From assembly GCF_900100765.1 (NCBI RefSeq), contig NZ_FNFO01000002.1, forward strand, positions 186,001 through 250,000: 64,000 nucleotides of DNA. Reading direction: 5' to 3'. The notes beneath the pieces are model-generated. The model did not search any database. It was not told the origin of the DNA and saw nothing but the letters and a program-made list of their open reading frames with translations. Each line of letters starts with the position of its first letter. Positions within the stretch are counted from its first letter, which is position 1. Of the stretch, positions 41,983 to 49,419 are shown in pieces. Position numbers and translations under genes: made by a program. Source of the DNA: Catalinimonas alkaloidigena (GTDB lineage: Bacteria; Bacteroidota; Bacteroidia; Cytophagales; Flexibacteraceae).

Positions 41983-44900
41983 TTACCGCATGGCCGTCGT
42001 ATTGCCGGTGCCCACCTTGAACTCGACGGTGGAGACGGCGTAGAGGCCTTGCCCGGCCGGGCCGACAAACGAGAAGTAGAGGTCGTGCTTGCCACTCTGG
42101 CCGGAAAGCGGCAGGTTGACTTGTTGCATGCCCATCTGCTCGGTGGTGCTGACCGTCGCTTTGACAATGGCCGGACTGTCGGGCTTGTCGAGGTGCAGTT
42201 CCAGGTCGCCACCTTTGGTCTGTTCGGCCGGTGCGGACACGCCCACCGTAATGCCGTTCACGTCGGTCAGGTCGATGTCTTTAAAGACCATGTAGCCACC
42301 GCCCATCCCGACCACGATCTGGCCGATGCCCGGCACGTCGTAGAGGAACAGGTTATCGGGCCCGTCGGCGCTGGCCGCTTTCAGTTTGGGATTGCGCAAG
42401 ATCAGCTGGTTGCTGCCGGTCAGCGGGGTAATCTGGTTAGCACCCTTGTCCGTGTAGGTAGCGCTGATCACGTAATCGCCGGTGGCGGCGTTGCCGCGCT
42501 TCTGATGATCGTTCAGCACCAGCGTGCCCTTGGCCGGTTTCGACGGAGCCATCGCGTTGTCCTGCTGGTCGAGCGAGAAGATGTAGCGCACGATCTGCGA
42601 AGCATCGCTGACGCTCAGTTGCGGGTGGGCCGGCATGGCCTGTTCGCCCCAGACGCCCGAGCCACCTTTGATGATTTTGTTGGCCAGCAACGTGATGGCC
42701 TGTTCGCTATCGTCGTATTTCTTGGCTACCTCCAGGTAAGCCGGACCGACCGATTTCTGGTCGTTGCTGTGGCAGGCGCGGCAGTCGCTGCCTTCCAGCA
42801 GGCGTTTCCCGACCGCAAACTGACTCTGCGCCATCATGGCCTCGTGGCCCAGCGCTTCTTCTTCCTGCTCGCCTTCGGCCACAGGCTGGTAGCCGTCCGG
42901 GAGATAATTGACCGTGACGTATACGTCTTCGGGGTTGATTTTTCCGTCGGCCAGGGTGCCGTCTTCTTTGTCAGCCACCTGCACGTCGTACGCCAGCGAA
43001 CGGTTGTCCCAGTAGAACGTCTGGTTGCCGTTGGGGACGGTGATGGTGACCTCCGGCCGGGCGTTGCCCACCATGATCTCCTTTTCCATCGTGGCAGTAG
43101 CGCCCTGCGCATCGGTTACCTGCAACATGGCTTTGTAGACCCCCGGCTTGTCGAACGTGTGGCTCGGATTCGGCTCGGTCGAAGCGACGTTCGAACTGCC
43201 AAAATACCATTCGTACGTCAGGTCGTCTTGGTCGTAGTCTTTCGTGCCTTCGGAGTTAAACTGCACAGTCAGCGGCGCAGCTCCTACGGTTTTGTCGGCG
43301 CTCATGGCCAGCACCGGCGTACGGTTGCCGGCGTTGTAACGGATGTGCGACAGGCCGGAGTTGTCGTTGGCGGCAAACCAGCGCGGGTTGCCGTATTCCA
43401 GTACGTAGAGCGTGCCATTTTTGTCGAACTTCATGTCGACCGGGTTGTTGAATTTGGTCGAACCCATGAACGGCTCCAGCTTTTCCAGGTTGCCCTCGTC
43501 ATCCATCGTGACGATCAACACCCAGCCCCGAATCCAGTCGTACCCAAACAGTTTGCCATCGAAATAGGCCGGGAACGTGCCCTCCGTGTGTTGGTACAGA
43601 TCCGAGTAAAATACCGGACCCGCCATGGCGTTGCGGCCGCCTTTCCCGACGATCGGAAACTCGGGCGATTCGGCGTAAGGGTAGTAGAGGAAAGCAGGCG
43701 AGACAGGCGGCAGTTCTTTGCGACCGGTGTTGTTGGGCGAATCGTTGATGGGTTTCTTCGGATCGTAAGGCTCACCCGATTCGCCCGTCTGGTAGTCGTA
43801 ATGGTTATACGGGCGGTTGTTGCCCACAAACATCGGCCAGCCGAAGAAGCCGGGTTTCCGGGCCTGGTTGAGTTCGTCGTACCCCCGCGGTCCGCGACCG
43901 GTGCTGTCGGTCGAGGCGTCGGGGCCTACGTCCCCCCAGTAGAGGTAACCGTTTTTCTGGTCGACCGAGATTTTGTACGGATTGCGGTGCCCCATCGTGT
44001 AGATTTCGGGGCGGGCGTCTTTCGCATCTTTCGGAAATAGGTTGCCGTCGGGAATGGTGTAGCTGCCGTCGGCCTCCGGGTGGATGCGAATCACTTTTCC
44101 GCGCAGGTCCATCGTGTTGGCCGACGAGCGGCGTGCATCCCAGGCTTCGCGACCGGGCGTGCCGTTCATCGGACCGTACCCGTTCGAGTTGTACTTCATG
44201 GATTTGCTGTCGAACGGGTTGGTGTTGTCGCCCGTGGACAGGTACAGATTGCCCTGCGCATCGAAGGCGATGGAACCGCCGGTGTGGCAGCACTCGTCGC
44301 GCTGCGTTTTCACTTCCAGCATCTCGACCTTCGAATTCATGTCCAGGTTGTCGCCTTCGAGGGTGTAGCGCGCCAGTACGTTACGCGCCGCGCCGCCTTC
44401 GGGTGCGTAGTACAGGTAGACGTAATGGTCCTGCGCGTAATTCGGCGAAAGGGCAATGCCCAGAAGGCCTTCTTCGGCGTCGCGGTTGTCGCGGTACTTG
44501 CCGTTAAAAACCGGAATGTGGGCGATGACGCTGATCTTCTTGGTGTCGGGATGGTACATCTTGATGTCGCCGCGCCGTTCGATGATGACGATCCGGTCGT
44601 CGGGCAGAATTTCCATCGCGATGGGTTCGTTCAGGCCTTGCGCCAGCATCTCGCGCTCGAAGCGGTTCTCGGCCGGTACGCGTTCGCTTTTCACCTGTTC
44701 GTAATTCAGGGCCGGGGCCTGTTCGCCTCCCATGGCCCAGTGCAGTCCGCCCCAGAAATGCTCTTTGTAGAGCGGCTCCGCGTAGGTCTCGTCCGTGTGG
44801 CCGAAGTTGGTATAGAAGGCGCGTCCGCCGTCGTATTCGTGGTACCACGCCATCGGGTGGTCGTCGCCGTTGGTGCCGCCGTTGTACGAACTTTCGTCCA

Positions 44901-45483
44901 TCTTCAACAGGGGCTTGATGTCGGGGTTGATGTTTTTGAAGTTGTAGAACTCGTCGGCGTGTTCCCAGCGATCCGGGAAATTGCCCATGCCTTCGAAGTT
45001 TTTATCGACCACGTCGACCATGCCGTCCTGCACGTTCGGGTTGTTGGGGTGGCCGTTGAAATAAGCGCCGACCAGCTTGCCGTACCAGGGCCAGTCGTAT
45101 TCCGTATCGGTGGCCGAGTGGACTCCCACAAAACCGCCGCCTGCCTGGATGTAGCGCTCGAAATCGGCCTGCTGCTCTGCGTTGAGCACATCGCCGGTGG
45201 TGTTCATAAACACGACCGCCGCGTAGTTCTTGAGGTTTTCTTCCGTGAAATTAGCTGCGTTGGTCGTCGTGTCGACGCCGAAGTCATGCTCTTGCCCCAG
45301 TGCCTGCACCAGCGCAATGCCCTGGGGAATGGAAGCGTGGTAGAAACCGGCGGTTTTCGAAAATACCAGCACTTGGTTGGGGCGCTCAGCGGCAGGTTCG
45401 TTGTCGCAGGCAGCCGTTCCCAGCAAAACGCTGGCCGCTACCAAAAAGTGTCGCAGCGGTTTCAGGCGTGAAATGATGGTCAT
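41983..45483 (-). CDS. ThuA / PQQ-type sugar dehydrogenase / PKD / cytochrome c / CBM-like fusion lipoprotein
   Basis: A 1166-residue lipoprotein (lipobox GTAAC, Cys26) with five modules. ThuA-like domain, about 30-255 (VLVFSKTAGFYHASI, GGGFVGVHSATDTEYDWPWY). GSDH six-bladed propeller, about 270-690 (GLNEPIAMEILPDDRIVIIE, CCHTGGSIAFDAQGNLYLST, MGHRNPYKISVD). PKD domain, about 705-790 (VQFNSEGTKDYDQDDLTYEW). Class I cytochrome c with CRACH at 901-905 and a candidate distal Met in EQAMPAHP. C-terminal beta-sandwich resembling CBM6, about 1000-1155. It is likely an envelope sugar oxidase that passes electrons to its own haem. Two LacI-like boxes lie upstream and a terminator follows. Confidence 0.88.
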   Translation of the reverse strand: MTIISRLKPLRHFLVAASVLLGTAACDNEPAAERPNQVLVFSKTAGFYHASIPQGIALVQALGQEHDFGVDTTTNAANFTEENLKNYAAVVFMNTTGDVLNAEQQADFERYIQAGGGFVGVHSATDTEYDWPWYGKLVGAYFNGHPNNPNVQDGMVDVVDKNFEGMGNFPDRWEHADEFYNFKNINPDIKPLLKMDESSYNGGTNGDDHPMAWYHEYDGGRAFYTNFGHTDETYAEPLYKEHFWGGLHWAMGGEQAPALNYEQVKSERVPAENRFEREMLAQGLNEPIAMEILPDDRIVIIERRGDIKMYHPDTKKISVIAHIPVFNGKYRDNRDAEEGLLGIALSPNYAQDHYVYLYYAPEGGAARNVLARYTLEGDNLDMNSKVEMLEVKTQRDECCHTGGSIAFDAQGNLYLSTGDNTNPFDSKSMKYNSNGYGPMNGTPGREAWDARRSSANTMDLRGKVIRIHPEADGSYTIPDGNLFPKDAKDARPEIYTMGHRNPYKISVDQKNGYLYWGDVGPDASTDSTGRGPRGYDELNQARKPGFFGWPMFVGNNRPYNHYDYQTGESGEPYDPKKPINDSPNNTGRKELPPVSPAFLYYPYAESPEFPIVGKGGRNAMAGPVFYSDLYQHTEGTFPAYFDGKLFGYDWIRGWVLIVTMDDEGNLEKLEPFMGSTKFNNPVDMKFDKNGTLYVLEYGNPRWFAANDNSGLSHIRYNAGNRTPVLAMSADKTVGAAPLTVQFNSEGTKDYDQDDLTYEWYFGSSNVASTEPNPSHTFDKPGVYKAMLQVTDAQGATATMEKEIMVGNARPEVTITVPNGNQTFYWDNRSLAYDVQVADKEDGTLADGKINPEDVYVTVNYLPDGYQPVAEGEQEEEALGHEAMMAQSQFAVGKRLLEGSDCRACHSNDQKSVGPAYLEVAKKYDDSEQAITLLANKIIKGGSGVWGEQAMPAHPQLSVSDASQIVRYIFSLDQQDNAMAPSKPAKGTLVLNDHQKRGNAATGDYVISATYTDKGANQITPLTGSNQLILRNPKLKAASADGPDNLFLYDVPGIGQIVVGMGGGYMVFKDIDLTDVNGITVGVSAPAEQTKGGDLELHLDKPDSPAIVKATVSTTEQMGMQQVNLPLSGQSGKHDLYFSFVGPAGQGLYAVSTVEFKVGTGNTTAMR

Positions 45484-45887
45484 GATGCTAAAAAGATAGA
45501 TGCGTGTGGTGAAATCAGAATCGAATGAGTAGGCAAATTAAGGATTTCCCCATGAATTATTGTGTTAGTCCAACACAAAGGTTTCAAACGTTTGCCCCAT
45601 CTGTGCAAACGCTTGAAACGCCCCATAAATTTTTTGCATGCCGATACAGTGCCGTGGGGAGGGGGCAGCGTTTAGAGGGATAGTACAATTCAGGCACGAG
45701 GAGGAGCGACCCTGGAGCGAAGCGAAAACGCGCTGAAAAACAGGTAGGTTACGGCACGAAAATTGCAGCTTTGGCGTTGTGTAAGCACGAGAATGGCGCA
45801 GAAAACGGACTTGGTCCGGTCCTGTTCTCCAACAGAAATGTGCGAAACATTTGTGGTTTACTTTTAAAAGCAATCTTCTTTCAAACT
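45484..45887. other. Divergent intergenic region with operator-like dyads
   Basis: A 404-base gap between the divergent ThuA fusion and DUF4136 genes. It holds the dyad TGTGTT-AGTCC-AACACA (45561-45577) and two CAAACG(T/C)TTG boxes (45585-45615). No gene is supported; a frame from 45771 reads into the DUF4136 gene but the signal peptide begins at 45888. Confidence 0.55.
45581..45619. promoter_or_regulatory. Tandem LacI-like operator boxes
   Basis: CAAACGTTTG (45585-45594, perfect palindrome) and CAAACGCTTG (45606-45615) stand 21 bp apart, two helical turns. Together they also form an outer 15-bp inverted repeat with one mismatch. The central CG dyad is typical of LacI-family operators. They lie about 100 nt upstream of the ThuA fusion start. 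Confidence 0.5.
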
Positions 45888-46466
45888 ATGCGTTATCTTA
45901 AAAATTTAGTATGGTTGTTGCCCGTAGCGCTGTTGCTCGCTTCGTGCGGCACGCGCTACATGGCCAGTGCGGACTGGGACCGCAGCGTCAACCTGCGTGA
46001 CTTTTCCACTTACAGAATCGTGGAGAAGGTCGAAGGGGAAAAAGTGCCGCCGCTCGACCCGATACTAAACAGCCCGTTCAATCAGGCACGTATCGAGACG
46101 GCCGTAAAGGCGCAATTGAACAGCCGGGGATTCCACGAGGACGAAACCCCCGACGTACTGGTGAAGTTTTTCACGTACGTGAAAGACCGTCAGGAGACAC
46201 GTTCGTACGGAAACACCAGCCCGTTTATGTGGTGGTACGGCGGCAATGCCAACACGTACAGCCGCAATTACGAAGAAAGTACGCTGATTGTGGAGCTGTA
46301 CGACGCCCGCACCAACAAGCTGGTGTGGCAGGGTTGGGCCATTGGTGAAGCCAATCGCTCCGGCAAAAATCAGGATGCAAAAACCGGCGAACAGGTAAGT
46401 CGTATTTTCCAGAACTTTCCTGTCGAACGGCAGGGGAACGCCACCGATCCGATGGCGTACCATTAA
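45888..46466 (+). CDS. DUF4136 lipoprotein
   Basis: A 192-residue lipoprotein (MRYLKNLVWLLPVALLLASC). The DUF4136 domain is visible as DWDRSVNLRDFSTYRIVE, IETAVKAQLNSRGFHE and ESTLIVELYDARTNKLVWQGWA. The family is widespread in the outer membranes of Bacteroidota and Proteobacteria with no known function. A terminator follows 47 nt after the stop. The ATG at 45888 is chosen since the signal peptide begins there. Confidence 0.88.
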   Translation: MRYLKNLVWLLPVALLLASCGTRYMASADWDRSVNLRDFSTYRIVEKVEGEKVPPLDPILNSPFNQARIETAVKAQLNSRGFHEDETPDVLVKFFTYVKDRQETRSYGNTSPFMWWYGGNANTYSRNYEESTLIVELYDARTNKLVWQGWAIGEANRSGKNQDAKTGEQVSRIFQNFPVERQGNATDPMAYH

Positions 46467-46512
46467 AGAGAATGATCGTGGTTAGACACATTGATCATTG
46501 TAGTGACGCAGG

Positions 46513-46546
46513 GGCCTGGGTGAGCAATCATCCAGGCCTTTTGTTT
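46513..46546 (+). terminator. Intrinsic terminator after DUF4136 gene
   Basis: GGCCTGG (46513-46519) pairs with CCAGGCC (46532-46538), followed by TTTTGTTTT. Confidence 0.85.
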
Positions 46547-46560
46547 TGTAGGGCGGGCAT

Positions 46561-46593
46561 AAAAAAAGCCCGTTGCCACGGCAACAGGCTTTT
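46561..46593 (-). terminator. Intrinsic terminator after GlsB/YeaQ-like gene
   Basis: AAAAGCC-C-GTTGCC pairs with GGCAAC-A-GGCTTTT (one internal mismatch). On the minus strand the stem is followed by T7. It faces the DUF4136 terminator. Confidence 0.85.
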
Positions 46594-46625
46594 CCATCTA
46601 TCTTTACTAGCTTAAAGATCTTTGC

Positions 46626-46877
46626 TTAGGTACGCTTCAGGGCGCGGTAGATAAACAGCAGAACCAGGGCACCACCAATGGCCAGCAAAATGCTACCGAT
46701 GTTGAAACCCGTCACGTCGCCAAGGCCAAGCGCCCGGCCGATAAAGCCGCCGATCAGCGCACCGACAATACCGATGATGATGGTAATGATGATGCCGCCC
46801 GGATCGTTACCCGGCATGATCCACTTGGCCAGTGCGCCAGCGACCAGCCCCAGAAGTATCCAAACTAAAATACCCAT
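46626..46877 (-). CDS. GlsB/YeaQ/YmgE family small membrane protein
   Basis: An 83-residue transglycosylase-associated-protein family member. Three hydrophobic segments carry the Gly-rich family pattern (LVAGALAKWIMPGNDPGG, IIGIVGALIGGFIGRALG). Members are stress-induced inner-membrane proteins of unclear biochemical function. It has its own terminator (46561-46593) and probably its own promoter. Confidence 0.92.
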   Translation of the reverse strand: MGILVWILLGLVAGALAKWIMPGNDPGGIIITIIIGIVGALIGGFIGRALGLGDVTGFNIGSILLAIGGALVLLFIYRALKRT

Positions 46878-47036
46878 TTTATTAGTGTTTAAGGTTAGAC
46901 CAATAGAAAGTGCAATTGTGTATTGCAGCTACTCTACATCCTATTACGGAAGCCTCTGAAAAAAAGTTGTTGCGTGTCCCGACATTCAAATGAATATTTT
47001 TTTAAAAACCTTTGGAATGGGCTTGCAAAGCGTTTT

Positions 47037-47768
47037 ATGAGAAAGTCAATCTTTGCCACGTTACTCGTGCTGTTCTTTTGGGGGGCCGTCCGGGCACAGC
47101 AGGATCTGGTGCCTAACCCTGGTTTCGAGGAAGTAACGGCCTGTCCGCGAGCCATCAGCCAGCTGGAGTTAGCCACTCCCTGGCGAGGCATCGGTCCCAA
47201 CCAGGCCGACGCCGACTTGTTTCATTTCTGCGGGAAGAAAGGCCTGCGAGTGCCGCGTAATTTTGCTGGCGAAGCGTGGCCCCGCACCGGCGAAGCCTAC
47301 GCGGGCATTTTCGTGGGGTATCCGCAGCGCCCCGAGTACCGGGAATTTATCCAGGTCCGGCTGACCGCACCGTTGGCGGCGGGGCGCACGTACGTAGCCG
47401 TGATGCACGTCAGTCGCGCCGATTACCGTTCTCTGGCCGTAGCGGGGTTGGGCATGCTGTTCACGCACGACACCGTGCGGGTCGGCATGGGGAACTGGAT
47501 GGACTTCCGACCGCAGGTCAGCAGCCCACCCGATGAGCTTCTGGACGAAGCCGAAGGGTGGGTGAAAGTGATGGGGCAGTTTGTAGCCGAAGGGGGAGAG
47601 CAAACGCTGACGATCGGACTGTTTACGCCGAATGGACCATTAAAAAGCCAGTCTGTACCGGCGCCGCGCCGCGCCCCCCGCCGCGTACGCAAGGCCCTGC
47701 CGCTCGCTTACTATTACATTGACGACGTGTCGGTCTATCCCGAACAGCGTATCCTCCTGAGTGAATGA
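47037..47768 (+). CDS. Secreted protein with NPGFEE-type N-terminal domain, function unknown
   Basis: A 243-residue secreted protein with signal peptide (MRKSIFATLLVLFFWGAVRAQ). The mature start DLVPNPGFEEVTACP and the end AYYYIDDVSVYPE match a beta-sandwich module, galactose-binding-like, seen at the N-terminus of many Bacteroidota surface proteins, often before an OmpA domain. Here no OmpA domain follows. A basic Pro/Arg stretch (PAPRRAPRRVRKALP) interrupts the last strands and is atypical. The stop codon lies inside a 10-copy 8-bp tandem repeat. The ATG at 47037 is used because the leader begins there. Confidence 0.72.
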   Translation: MRKSIFATLLVLFFWGAVRAQQDLVPNPGFEEVTACPRAISQLELATPWRGIGPNQADADLFHFCGKKGLRVPRNFAGEAWPRTGEAYAGIFVGYPQRPEYREFIQVRLTAPLAAGRTYVAVMHVSRADYRSLAVAGLGMLFTHDTVRVGMGNWMDFRPQVSSPPDELLDEAEGWVKVMGQFVAEGGEQTLTIGLFTPNGPLKSQSVPAPRRAPRRVRKALPLAYYYIDDVSVYPEQRILLSE

Positions 47769-47838
47769 GTGAATGAGTGAATGAGTGAATGAGTGAATGA
47801 GTGAATGAGTGAATGAGTGAATGAGTGAATGAGTGAAT
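47759..47838 (+). repeat. Tandem repeat, ten copies of GAGTGAAT
   Basis: Eighty bases made of ten perfect 8-bp units with no interruption. The first units encode the last residues and TGA stop of the preceding gene. It is followed by a second direct repeat, TAACGCTTCACTCGT at 47882-47896 and 47902-47916 (20-bp period). Confidence 0.95.
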
Positions 47839-47919
47839 GGAAGACGTCGCTACCCTTAGGATACGGGGCCTCGTCTCTTTTTAACGCTTCACTCGTCTTT
47901 ATAACGCTTCACTCGTTTT

Positions 47920-48582
47920 TTACCGGTGCCGGGTTACGCCGACCTTCGCACAAAGGGAAGCGAGCGGGCACGTCGAGCATCTGGGGAGGGAACCGGTGCA
48001 GACGTGTTTGCCGAACGGCACGAGTAAGCGGTTGATCTCCACGGCATACTCGACCGGAAGTTGTTGTTCCAGCGCCAGAAGGGTCTTTTCGGGCGTAGTG
48101 GTCTTAACGTAACCCCAGCGGTTGGTCACGCGGTGGACGTGGATATCGACTCCGATGCGCGGCTGGTGGGCGGCGATGCCCAGCGCCAGGTTGGCGCATT
48201 TCGGCCCTACGCCTTTGAAGTCGGTCAGCACCGCAAAGTCGGGAGGCAGGTGGCCGTCCATGTCTTCGACAATGCGCCGGGCAATGGTGTGGATCTGGTA
48301 CGATTTGGCTTCGTGGTACGTGCTTTCTACGATCAGTGCGTCGATGTCGGCGGGAGTAAGTTGCAACATCGCTTCGGGTGTGCGGGCCCGGGCAAACAGC
48401 CGTTGCGCCACCGGCGTGGTGACTTCGTCGAACGTGCGGATCGAGATGATGCACGCCACCAGTTGCTCGAACAGAGAAGTAAAGCCTTGGTCGTACAGGT
48501 CGAACAGGGCCGCCTTGGGCAGGTCCGCTACCACCGGGCGCAAGCGCCGCACCGCCTCGTGAATGTCGAATGGTTCCGTCAT
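47920..48582 (-). CDS. nth: Endonuclease III-like base excision DNA glycosylase
   Basis: A 220-residue helix-hairpin-helix DNA glycosylase/AP lyase. The HhH is FKGVGPKCANLAL with catalytic Lys128, and the catalytic Asp146 is in GVDIHVHRVTNRWG. The four cysteines 195, 202, 205 and 211 give the C-x6-C-x2-C-x5-C [4Fe-4S] motif of Nth. It removes oxidised pyrimidines and nicks the abasic site. The ATG at 48582 is preferred; the long in-frame upstream extension is the antisense of the next gene. The stop is just after a short direct repeat. Confidence 0.93.
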   Translation of the reverse strand: MTEPFDIHEAVRRLRPVVADLPKAALFDLYDQGFTSLFEQLVACIISIRTFDEVTTPVAQRLFARARTPEAMLQLTPADIDALIVESTYHEAKSYQIHTIARRIVEDMDGHLPPDFAVLTDFKGVGPKCANLALGIAAHQPRIGVDIHVHRVTNRWGYVKTTTPEKTLLALEQQLPVEYAVEINRLLVPFGKHVCTGSLPRCSTCPLASLCAKVGVTRHR

Positions 48583-48623
48583 GATACCCCTCCCTATACG
48601 CGGAACAAACCGATTCTGTTGGC

Positions 48624-48631
48624 TACCTTCG
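48624..48631 (+). promoter_or_regulatory. TACCTTCG -7-like box before the 80-aa protein gene
   Basis: Seven of eight bases match TAnnTTTG, 14 nt before the ATG at 48646. The same octamer stands at 48925-48932 before the next small gene, which supports real promoter use. Confidence 0.4.
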
Positions 48632-48645
48632 CGGGCAAAAAGCGC

Positions 48646-48888
48646 ATGCGTATCGTCGAACAAATTGCCCATCCGCAGTGTCAGATCACCGTCTACGCCT
48701 GGAACGGCAAGTATTTGCTGAAGTTTGAACAGCCGATGCTGGAGCAGACCTACAAGGTGAGCGAAATGGACCTGACCGGCCCGGACGAGGTAAAATCGCT
48801 GTTGAACGAGGCGTTTATTGCCCGTGTCCTGCGGCGGTTCGACGAGATGCGGGCGGACTGGCAGCAAAATTTGTCCGACGTTTCGTAA
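48646..48888 (+). CDS. Small conserved-looking protein, function unknown
   Basis: An 80-residue soluble protein (MRIVEQIAHPQCQITVYAWN...). I recognise no functional domain. The predicted fold is a short beta meander (CQITVYAWNGKYLLKFE) followed by helices. The ATG at 48646 follows a TACCTTCG promoter-like box. The frame continues open upstream only as the antisense of nth. It is divergent from nth and followed closely by another small gene. Confidence 0.68.
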   Translation: MRIVEQIAHPQCQITVYAWNGKYLLKFEQPMLEQTYKVSEMDLTGPDEVKSLLNEAFIARVLRRFDEMRADWQQNLSDVS

Positions 48889-48924
48889 AACAAGACGCTT
48901 GCCCCTTGTGCGGTTATTTTCTAC

Positions 48925-48932
48925 CTTCGACC
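48925..48932 (+). promoter_or_regulatory. TACCTTCG -7-like box before the 85-aa protein gene
   Basis: Identical to the box at 48624-48631 and 4 nt from the ATG at 48936, so the transcript would be almost leaderless if this box is used. Confidence 0.35.
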
Positions 48933-48935
48933 TTC

Positions 48936-49193
48936 ATGAAGCCCCAGGAATTTGATTACCTCGATGTCGCCGATCAGGCGGAATTGTTATACAACCACGG
49001 CACCTACCTGGCCAGCCTGCCCCAAGAAGGCGACGACCAGGGGAAACACCTTTACGGACTAGAGACTTTTTTTGCCGAGGTGCACTATGACCTGACGGCC
49101 GGCGGCATCACGCGGATCGAAAGCTTCCACTCGTACCAGCGCGTTCTGCCTTACCTCGATCAGCTTGACCTCGACCAGTTGCTGCGTTCGTAA
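48936..49193 (+). CDS. Small acidic protein, function unknown
   Basis: An 85-residue acidic protein (MKPQEFDYLDVADQAELLYN...). No signal peptide, membrane segment or known motif is visible. It reads as a mixed alpha/beta domain with a central YGLETFFAEVHYDL strand region. It starts 47 nt after the preceding small gene. A hairpin/T-run region used by the opposite-strand GH3 gene lies downstream. Confidence 0.68.
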   Translation: MKPQEFDYLDVADQAELLYNHGTYLASLPQEGDDQGKHLYGLETFFAEVHYDLTAGGITRIESFHSYQRVLPYLDQLDLDQLLRS

Positions 49194-49221
49194 AAGTGGC
49201 TTCTCCACGGCGCGCAGGCTT

Positions 49222-49265
49222 AAAAAAAGCCTCACCCATCGATCCCCTAACGGCTGATGGATGAG
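49222..49265 (-). terminator. Intrinsic terminator downstream of GH3
   Basis: On the minus strand CTCATCCATC (49265 to 49256) pairs with GATGGGTGAG (49240 to 49231), with one G-T type mismatch, and is followed by T7. It lies about 155 nt beyond the GH3 stop codon. A weaker hairpin occurs at about 49352-49385. Confidence 0.6.
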
Positions 49266-49419
49266 GAGTGCACGAACCTTATTTTCTGGGTTAATACTTG
49301 ACGACCTTCCGGGTGACGACGCGCGAAGCGGTCGCGGTGCTAAAAAGCAAATCCCCTTCACCGGACCATTGTGCCAGTGAAAGGGAGAGGCGTAGGTTAG
49401 AACGCGAAGGCGTGTGGAT

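Noticed and set aside
41971-44040. Plus-strand open frame of 689 codons opposite the ThuA fusion gene
   Set aside because: Antisense of a well-supported five-domain gene and no recognisable domain.
47759-47838. CRISPR array
   Set aside because: The units are 8 bp, contiguous and without spacers, so it is a simple tandem repeat.
48061-48645. Long N-terminal extension of the 80-residue protein
   Set aside because: The upstream frame is the antisense of endonuclease III; the protein begins naturally at ATG 48646.
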